Under the pieces are notes generated by a model. It had not been told where the DNA came from. It worked only from the letters and a program-made list of their open reading frames with translations, and ran no database searches. A program made the position numbers and the translations under genes. Below, piece after piece: positions 32,677 through 38,421 of a stretch of DNA of 38,421 nt (position 1 is the stretch's first letter; each line of letters opens with the position of its first letter). Location: positions 1-38,421 of the forward strand of contig DATGEP010000207.1 of assembly GCA_035310125.1 (NCBI GenBank). Reading direction: 5' to 3'. Source of the stretch: DATGEP01 sp035310125 (GTDB taxonomy: Bacteria > Chloroflexota > Ktedonobacteria > Ktedonobacterales > JADMIN01).

Positions 32677-34731
32677 ATGGCGACCACCGAGCAAGCAGCA
32701 GCACCAGCGATGACCGCAAACTGGCTCACACCAACAGAGTTACGGACCCTGAGCGTGTTTTGTGACACCTTGATCCCGACGCTGCAACCGCCGGACGGAG
32801 AAGACGACGCTCACGGCCTTTACGCCCGCTCGGCACGTGATCTCGATATCGCGCAACGCTTCGCCGCAACCATTGAAGGGGAGTCACCTGAGGTTCGTTT
32901 GAGCCTCAAGAAGCTGCTGGGCACCTTGAATAGCCCATTGTTGTGTATGCTGCTATTTAGCCAGCCAAGGGGACTTGCGCACATGCCGCCCGCTGCCCGC
33001 GAGGCCGTGCTGCGGAAGATGTCCACCCATTCACGCGCCGATGTGCGCCAGGGCTTCCAGGCTGTCAAGCGTCTGGCCTGCGCGCTGTTCTACTCCACTC
33101 CGATCACGGACGGCGCCAATCCCAACTGGCCGGCGCTCGGCTACGCGCCCGCCCCGCCGCCGCCGTCGCCTGATGTCGCGCCCAAGCGCATCGGCACTGT
33201 TGCCGTCACTGGTGACCTGGCGCTGACCGCCGATGCCGTCATCGTCGGATCTGGCGCGGGCGGCGGTGTGATGGCCGCCGAGCTGACCGCCGCCGGCAAA
33301 GATGTCGTGATCCTGGAAAAAGGTGGCTACTACAACGAGGCGGACTTTACCGGCAACGAAGCCGAGATGACGGAGAAGCTGTATCTGCGGCGCGGCCTGC
33401 TCTCTACCAGTGATTTGGGTATGGTGGTGTTAGCTGGCTCCTGCCTGGGCGGCGGCACCGTCGTGAACTGGAGCACATCGCTGCGCACGCCGCCGGACGT
33501 GCTGGAGGAATGGGAGCGCGAGCATGGTCTGACAGGCGCCACCACCGCCGACTACCAGCGGGGCTTCGATGTGGCGGAGCAGCGTATCGGCGTCAACACT
33601 GGCGACAGCGAGCCCAACGCCAACAACGCCGCCCTTCAGCGCGGCTGCCAGGCGCTCGGCTACGACTGGAAGCCCATACCCCGTAACGCTTCGGACTGCC
33701 AGCAGCGCTGCGGCCACTGCGGCTACGGCTGCCCGTATGGCCGCAAGCAGTCCACCATGCTGACGTTCCTGCAAGATGCCAGTGACCGGGGTGCCCGCGT
33801 TGTCGTGCGCTGTAGCGTTGAGCGCGTGCTGATCGAGGCGGGACGCGCCGTGGGCGTTGAAGGATGGGCGCCCGACAGTGAGACCGGCGCGCGGCGGCGT
33901 GTCGTCGTGCGCGCACCGGTCGTCGTCGTCTCAGCGGGTTCGGTTGAGTCGCCCGCGCTGTTGCTGCGCTCCGGCTTGAAGAATCCTAATATCGGGCGCC
34001 ACCTCCGGCTGCATCCTGTCGTGCCAATGCTGGGCCGCTACCCTGACCCTATCGAGGCGTGGAAAGGCTCGCTCCAGACCGTCTACTCCGACCAATTCGC
34101 GCATCTTGAGGGTGCATACGGCCTGCGTTTCGAGGTGATGCCGGTGCATCCGGGCATCCTGGGGCTGGCCGTGCCGTGGGAGAGCGGCCTGCAACACAAG
34201 CGTGAGATGCGGCGCGTGGCCTACGACGCCGCCTACATTATCCTCACGCGCGACACTGGCGAAGGCCAGGTTACGCTCGACAAGCAGGGTGATCCGGTCC
34301 TGAGCTACTGGCCCAACGAGCTTGACCAACGCCACCTGATACGCGGCATCGGTGAGGTGTCACGCATCATCTTCGCGGGCGGCGGAATCGCCGCGAGCGC
34401 ATCCTATACGCCGCCGCTGATCTTGGAGAACGAGGACGGCAAGCCAGGCGCCGTGAGTCGGGCGCGAATGGATGCCTACCTGGCGGAGATCGAGCGGCGC
34501 GGCGTCATACCCAACCGTCTCGGGCTTGGCACGGCGCACCAGATGGGCACCTGCCGCCTCGGTGGCAGCGACAAGACGGCGGTGGCCGACCCAACTGGCG
34601 AAGTCTACGGGGTGCGCGGCCTCTTCGTCGCGGACGCCAGCGGCTTCCCCTCGGCCTCCGGCGTCAACCCGATGCTCTCGACGATGGCGCTGTCGTTCCA
34701 TGTGGCGCAGCACATAAAAGCGCGCGTGTAG
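32677..34731 (+). CDS. GMC-family oxidoreductase (long-chain alcohol oxidase-like)
   Basis: A 684-residue flavoprotein. Residues about 15-150 form a helical N-terminal region resembling the small gluconate-dehydrogenase-type subunit found fused in some alcohol oxidases. The FAD site AVIVGSGAGGGVMAAELT starts near residue 186. The catalytic His621 (AHQMGTCRLGG) and Asn664 (NPMLSTMAL) are present, so it should be active, oxidising an alcohol with FAD and passing electrons to oxygen or another acceptor. A cysteine-rich stretch CQQRCGHCGYGCPYGRKQS, about residues 343-361, is of the type seen in long-chain fatty alcohol oxidases. The ATG at 32677 has GAAGGCGG upstream. It is divergent from OsmC. 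Confidence 0.9.
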   Translation: MATTEQAAAPAMTANWLTPTELRTLSVFCDTLIPTLQPPDGEDDAHGLYARSARDLDIAQRFAATIEGESPEVRLSLKKLLGTLNSPLLCMLLFSQPRGLAHMPPAAREAVLRKMSTHSRADVRQGFQAVKRLACALFYSTPITDGANPNWPALGYAPAPPPPSPDVAPKRIGTVAVTGDLALTADAVIVGSGAGGGVMAAELTAAGKDVVILEKGGYYNEADFTGNEAEMTEKLYLRRGLLSTSDLGMVVLAGSCLGGGTVVNWSTSLRTPPDVLEEWEREHGLTGATTADYQRGFDVAEQRIGVNTGDSEPNANNAALQRGCQALGYDWKPIPRNASDCQQRCGHCGYGCPYGRKQSTMLTFLQDASDRGARVVVRCSVERVLIEAGRAVGVEGWAPDSETGARRRVVVRAPVVVVSAGSVESPALLLRSGLKNPNIGRHLRLHPVVPMLGRYPDPIEAWKGSLQTVYSDQFAHLEGAYGLRFEVMPVHPGILGLAVPWESGLQHKREMRRVAYDAAYIILTRDTGEGQVTLDKQGDPVLSYWPNELDQRHLIRGIGEVSRIIFAGGGIAASASYTPPLILENEDGKPGAVSRARMDAYLAEIERRGVIPNRLGLGTAHQMGTCRLGGSDKTAVADPTGEVYGVRGLFVADASGFPSASGVNPMLSTMALSFHVAQHIKARV

Positions 34732-34849
34732 ATTGCCTCGTTTTCCGCACATGTTGTCCTGGGCCGTCACCGCGGAAGGCATGTGTCGCCGGTGAGATTG
34801 GTGGATGGGGCAGGTAATGGTGCCTGCCTCAGTCCATGTGAGCACTTGC

Positions 34850-34874
34850 TGAGAAAGCATCTCTCCCTTTCTCA
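34850..34874. repeat. Hairpin after the GMC gene
   Basis: TGAGAAAG/CTTTCTCA, an 8-bp stem with a 9-base loop, lies in the 256-bp gap before the next gene. No T tract follows on either strand. A second small stem GGCAGG/CCTGCC lies just upstream. The gap otherwise shows no gene or clear promoter. Confidence 0.35.
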
Positions 34875-34987
34875 CCCGCGTTAGCTCACCGTGGCCCCAT
34901 CCGTTCTAACTTCGCTGTACCAAAATCGCGCACCTTCCGTTGAGGAAGCACGCTGCGCGCGAGCCATTGCAGATCAGAAAGTTATCC

Positions 34988-36325
34988 ATGCGCGAGAATA
35001 CACTGGCGGCGCCCAGCGCACCCGAAAGCGCGCCTGCCGCGGCAGACGCGGTGCGCCCGCCGACACGCATACCGCTCTGGCTCATCCTCCTGATCGCCAC
35101 TTTTCTGCTGCTCATCGGCGCCAGCAAGGGGTTTGGGCTGCCGGAGGTGGATGTCGTCGAATATCAGTGCTACGCTCGCGCCTTCTGGGGCGGCCCGTCC
35201 GCCGTCGCCGCCGCGCACCTGAACGCCTGCCCCGTGTACCTGGGCACGTTACCAGCTGCTCCGTTCGTCGCACTGCCCCGCGAGTACGGCCCGCTCGCCC
35301 TCGTCCCATTCTCCCTGCCCGCGCTGGCGCCCGCCGCGCTGTATCCGTGGCTCTTCGCGGTGGAAATGCTCATCGTCATCTATGGCGTGACCGCGTTGCT
35401 TCGGCGCTTCGGCGCGCCCGGCGCGGCGCACGCCTGGCTGTTCTATGCGATGCTCGGCAGCATGGCGACCGCTGCCGGCCGCTTTGACGTCGTACCATCC
35501 GCCTGCGTCGTCTGCGCTGTGGTGGCACTCCGGCAGGATCGTCAGAAGCTGGCGTACGTTGCGCTCGCCGCTGGAGTGCTGCTCAAGCTCTATCCACTGC
35601 TCCTGCTGCCGCTCTTCCTGATCCATACATGGCGCTCGCGCCAGGGCAAGCCAACATGGCGCGCCCCGGCAACCTTTGCCGGAGTCGTCGCCGCTGTTGT
35701 TGGTCTGGCGGCGCTGCTCAATCCGTCTCGTGTCCTCGACCCGCTGCGTTTCATGGGCAGCCGTTGCGTACAGGTAGAATCGCTGCCAGCGACGGTCTCC
35801 TACCTCTGGGCGCGCCTCACCGGCGGCGGCGTCTCCTACAGCTACTCCTACAATGCGACGTGCCAGCAATCCCCCGGCCTCGATGCGCTGGCGACACTCT
35901 GCACATTGATCGCGCTGGCTGGTATCGCTCTTGTCGCGTATCTCTTCTGGCGTGGTCGGATATCGCTGGTCCTCGCGATGATTCTCACGTTATGTTTGGC
36001 TATGGTCGGTACGAAGGTCTTCAGTCCACAGTACCTTCTCTGGGTCAGTCCGCTCGTCGCGTTAGAGTATGGCCTGAACGTGCGCGCGTTCCTGGCGTGG
36101 GGTGCGATCTGTCTCGCCACAACGCTCTGCTACCCGCTGTCATACGGCAGTCTGCTGCTCGTCCCGCTTCACGCCACACCCCAACAGCTCGTGCCCATCA
36201 CCGCCGCGCTGCGTAACCTGCTGCTCGCCGCGCTGGTGGTGTATGTTCTCACGCACTACTGGCGCGGCAAAGCGGCGCGCGCCGGCGCTGCCGACCTCGG
36301 AGCCGGCGATGAGGTGACCCCATGA
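34988..36325 (+). CDS. GT87-like integral membrane glycosyltransferase (paralog 3)
   Basis: A 445-residue polytopic membrane protein with about ten hydrophobic segments. After the first (about 28-45) it has LPEVDVVEYQCYARAFWGG with Asp55 and Glu58, where GT87 proteins carry their acidic catalytic site, then PLALVPFSLPAL and VLLKLYPLLLLPLFLI. A glycosyltransferase using a polyprenol-linked sugar is the likely role. The ATG at 34988 starts the protein; a TTG 16 codons earlier is possible, and neither has a strong ribosome site. It overlaps the next gene by four bases (ATGA). Its sequence is more distant from the pair at 16730-20070 than those are from each other. Confidence 0.75.
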   Translation: MRENTLAAPSAPESAPAAADAVRPPTRIPLWLILLIATFLLLIGASKGFGLPEVDVVEYQCYARAFWGGPSAVAAAHLNACPVYLGTLPAAPFVALPREYGPLALVPFSLPALAPAALYPWLFAVEMLIVIYGVTALLRRFGAPGAAHAWLFYAMLGSMATAAGRFDVVPSACVVCAVVALRQDRQKLAYVALAAGVLLKLYPLLLLPLFLIHTWRSRQGKPTWRAPATFAGVVAAVVGLAALLNPSRVLDPLRFMGSRCVQVESLPATVSYLWARLTGGGVSYSYSYNATCQQSPGLDALATLCTLIALAGIALVAYLFWRGRISLVLAMILTLCLAMVGTKVFSPQYLLWVSPLVALEYGLNVRAFLAWGAICLATTLCYPLSYGSLLLVPLHATPQQLVPITAALRNLLLAALVVYVLTHYWRGKAARAGAADLGAGDEVTP

Positions 36326-37872
36326 TGCGCCGCCTCGTGATGCCGCCACGCTACATGATGGTCGTGTTCGGCAGCCTGCTCTTCCTGATCGCCTCCGATG
36401 GCGCCGTACTCTTGCGCGGCGCAACCGCGACCCCGCTGGTTGGCGCCGGAACGCTACTCGCCAGCCTCCTTGGCATGATGTGTCTCTTCGCCGCTGTCTG
36501 GCGCCGCGCGGCGGCGCCCGATGAGTCATCAACAGGCGGCGTTGGGGAGGGGGACGAAGCGCTTCACGTGCGGAGCCTTCCAGAGCGGCTGGCGTTTATC
36601 GTGCATCGCAGCATGCCCGCCCCGGTGCGCGCCTTTCTGCGCTACCTCGCGTTCGCAGTGGGCTTTGCGCTGGCGCTGGATGCGCTGATTGCCGTCGTGC
36701 TGGGATTGACGCTGCTGCTGGCGCCACCCTCTCAGGCGTACCCCACCGATGCTATCTCATTCGCGCACGCCGACGCAGCGCTCGTGCTCGCCGGTGCGAA
36801 CCCCTACACCGCCGACGCGGACTTTACCCGGGTGCTACGCAACTACCCGCACACGCTCGCGACACCACTGCGAGGGCGGATCTTCGGGACGGGCTACGAC
36901 TATCCGGCTGACGCCCGCATCCTGGCGGTACAGCGCCGCTACATCGCGAACCCGTCCGATGTCGCGAGCGCGTTCGATCCGGCCACGCTGCACAGCTATC
37001 CCGCGCTCTCGTTCCTGCTCTATGTGCCGCTGCTCGCGGTGGGCCTGCGCAACATTCTGCTCCCGCACCTGCTCATCTACCTGGGCCTTCTCATCTGGCT
37101 CGTGCGCCTCGCGCCACCTGGATTCCGCCGTTGGGCCGCGCTCGCCGCTGGCGCCAACGCCATCGTGCTTGGCTACTCGTTTCTCGGCGACGCACAGGGC
37201 ATCTGCCTTGCATTCCTGCTCGCCGCCTGGCACTTCCGAGAGCGCCGCTGGCTTGGGCCAATCCTGCTCGGTCTTGCCTGCGCCTACCGCCAGTATTGCT
37301 GGTTCTTTCTCCCCTTCTTCCTCCTTGCCTGGGCCACCTCAGCTTCCAAATCCGGCGCTCCATCTCCCCTTGCCGTGCGCGGCGAGGGGTCGGGGATGCG
37401 GTTCCCTTTCCTCCGCGCTATCATGTATCCCACACTGATCGCCCTGTCCGCATTCCTGCTGCCCAATCTGCCGTATATCGTCGCTTCGCCAGGAGTATGG
37501 CTCACGAGCCTCTGGCTGCCGATGACCGATCCTATGTTTCCTGCCGGCATGGGCGTCAACGCTCTCTTCACCGGTCACGTTTTCCCATATATCCCCCCAC
37601 TCGTTTTCGCGGCGCTGGAAGGAGTCGCACTGGCTGGCTCCCTCTGGGGCCAGTGGCGCTGGCGTGATCGCCTCGGCGACGGCGTGCTGCTGCTCGCGCT
37701 CGTGCCGCTGTTCTTCGCCTATCGCTCCCTGCCCAACTACTTCGCCGTCGCTCCCTGGATCGCCCTCTACGCGGTCAACGGCCTCTACGCCGTTCGTCGC
37801 GCGGCGGGCGCCGTGCCTGATCGCGCCGCCCTCGTGTCCGTACCCCAGCTGCTTCCGGAGGCCACCGCATGA
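36322..37872 (+). CDS. Integral membrane glycosyltransferase-like protein with an inserted repeat
   Basis: A 516-residue membrane protein with about ten segments. After residue 135 it reads YPTDAISFAHADAALVLAGA, then NPYT, with Asp143 as the likely acidic site, and PALSFLLYVPLLAV, AYRQYCWFFLPFFLL and NLPYIVASPGVW later. It resembles GT87-type or related lipid-linked-sugar glycosyltransferases. Residues about 344-358 (SGAPSPLAVRGEGSGM) are hydrophilic and encoded by a palindromic repeat at 37366-37389, so they look inserted in frame. A Glu/Gly/Ser stretch near 66-80 may be another disordered insertion. It overlaps its neighbours by four bases at each end. Confidence 0.75.
   Translation: MMRRLVMPPRYMMVVFGSLLFLIASDGAVLLRGATATPLVGAGTLLASLLGMMCLFAAVWRRAAAPDESSTGGVGEGDEALHVRSLPERLAFIVHRSMPAPVRAFLRYLAFAVGFALALDALIAVVLGLTLLLAPPSQAYPTDAISFAHADAALVLAGANPYTADADFTRVLRNYPHTLATPLRGRIFGTGYDYPADARILAVQRRYIANPSDVASAFDPATLHSYPALSFLLYVPLLAVGLRNILLPHLLIYLGLLIWLVRLAPPGFRRWAALAAGANAIVLGYSFLGDAQGICLAFLLAAWHFRERRWLGPILLGLACAYRQYCWFFLPFFLLAWATSASKSGAPSPLAVRGEGSGMRFPFLRAIMYPTLIALSAFLLPNLPYIVASPGVWLTSLWLPMTDPMFPAGMGVNALFTGHVFPYIPPLVFAALEGVALAGSLWGQWRWRDRLGDGVLLLALVPLFFAYRSLPNYFAVAPWIALYAVNGLYAVRRAAGAVPDRAALVSVPQLLPEATA
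37366..37389. repeat. Palindromic REP-like unit inside a glycosyltransferase gene
   Basis: CCCCTTGCCG (37366-37375) pairs with CGGCGAGGGG (37380-37389) around loop TGCG: ten pairs with one T-G. It encodes part of APSPLAVRGEGSG in a loop of the protein. This type of sequence is common as a dispersed repeat in bacteria; copies elsewhere cannot be seen here. Confidence 0.5.
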
Positions 37873-38421
37873 GCGACGAGATCCTGCGTACCGGCGACGC
37901 GCCGGCATCTCTCGACGACGCTGCAATCCTGTCAATGCCGCCCAATCTCTCATCGTCTTTATCGGTCGCTTCTCCCAACCTTTCCATGTCCTCCGTGTCC
38001 TCCATGTCCTCCGAGGTAAAACGCCACCCCTTTCCGCGCCGGTTCGCGCTGCTCGCTCTTGGTACCGCGCTGCTGACAGTCGCGGGGGACGCCGTGGACG
38101 TACTGCCCAACGTGCCCAACGGCGGCTACCTGGGTCCGGTCGCCGCGTTCGCCACCGCCACTGGGATGGCGTGCCTGCTTGCCGCTATTGTCTCGCCCCG
38201 TGCGCCCGCGTGGTTGGCGCGCCGGTACGCAAAGCTGCGGCTCGCCGTCCTCGCCAGCGCATATGCGCTGGCGGTAGACGCTCTCATTATCTTTCTCCTG
38301 GCCTTCATTGCCGCCACCATCGTACCCACATCGTCGGCCTACTTCAATGATGTCATCTCGTTCACGCATGTCAACGCGGAAGTCGCGCTGGCTGGCGGCA
38401 ATCCCTACACCGACGACGCGC
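37869..38421 (+). CDS. Integral membrane glycosyltransferase-like protein, 3' end outside window
   Basis: Begins ATGAGCGACGAG, overlapping the previous stop as ATGA, and stays open to the window end for 184 codons. The N-terminus (1-51) is low complexity with Ser/Met repeats from a 9-bp DNA repeat, followed by a basic stretch and membrane segments. Its last visible part, AYFNDVISFTHVNAEVALAG then GNPYTDDA, matches YPTDAISFAHADAALVLAGA then NPYTADADF of the upstream gene, so the two are tandem paralogs of the same family. The segments before that also resemble the upstream N-terminus. Function as for that gene; the length is unknown. Confidence 0.75.
   Translation, partial: MSDEILRTGDAPASLDDAAILSMPPNLSSSLSVASPNLSMSSVSSMSSEVKRHPFPRRFALLALGTALLTVAGDAVDVLPNVPNGGYLGPVAAFATATGMACLLAAIVSPRAPAWLARRYAKLRLAVLASAYALAVDALIIFLLAFIAATIVPTSSAYFNDVISFTHVNAEVALAGGNPYTDDA
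37983..38015 (+). repeat. 9-bp repeat inside the truncated glycosyltransferase gene
   Basis: TCCATGTCC, TCCGTGTCC, TCCATGTCC then TCCGAG form 3.3 in-frame units encoding SMSSVSSMSSE. On the other strand the unit reads GGACAYGGA, close to the repeat at the 3' end of der (13760-13779). A small dispersed repeat entering coding sequence is likely. Confidence 0.55.

Noticed and set aside
1..38421. CRISPR array, prophage or insertion sequence
   Set aside because: No regular spacer-repeat array, transposase, integrase or phage structural gene was seen in the window.

Overview
This 38.4 kb window is GC-rich, densely coding bacterial chromosome. Several features suggest a Chloroflexota-like organism, possibly a Ktedonobacteria relative: strings of GT87-type membrane glycosyltransferases, lipoproteins and an N-terminally membrane-tethered binding protein with low-complexity Ser/Gly/Thr linkers, a divergent QueA-like protein, and no visible outer-membrane genes. 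This placement is inference; no 16S rRNA gene or other definitive marker is present. There are no CRISPR arrays, transposases, integrases or phage genes.

Left part (1-8.1 kb). The window opens inside a tRNA-Arg(CCT) closed by a strong rho-independent terminator. A leftward three-gene operon follows (ABC ATPase, ABC-2 permease, TetR regulator), with a perfect 26-bp palindrome upstream that is a likely TetR operator. Rightward genes are queC (queuosine/7-deazaguanine pathway) and an aldehyde dehydrogenase paired with a molybdopterin [4Fe-4S] oxidoreductase. A small membrane protein of unknown function converges on that pair.

Middle (8.1-20 kb). A leftward BMP-family (nucleoside-type) ABC importer is laid out as lipoprotein, permease, permease, double-domain ATPase. 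It has a good promoter, a structured leader, two back-to-back hairpins after the lipoprotein gene and a terminator. Next come der (leftward), a divergent GNAT acetyltransferase, a stand-alone response-regulator receiver, and two tandem paralogous GT87-like glycosyltransferases (leftward, 4-bp overlap).

Right part (20-38.4 kb). A rightward operon encodes a branched-chain-amino-acid-type ABC importer (livHMGF). LivF carries what looks like a ribbon-helix-helix domain at its C-terminus. The operon continues with a large secreted Pro/Thr/Gly-rich protein, a zinc-ribbon single-pass membrane protein and, last, a membrane-tethered substrate-binding protein. A CRP-type TGTGA-N6-TCACA site lies just upstream. 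This operon is the best candidate here for something undescribed: a transporter with its own surface and zinc-ribbon partners. Further right are a DUF2231 membrane protein, an SDR-glyoxalase fusion next to a divergent QueA-like protein, a lipoprotein, an OsmC protein divergent from a GMC oxidoreductase, and a second run of three overlapping membrane glycosyltransferase-like genes, the last cut by the window end.

Three kinds of short palindromic or repetitive elements recur, in one intergenic region and in frame inside three coding regions. This suggests dispersed small repeats in this genome.
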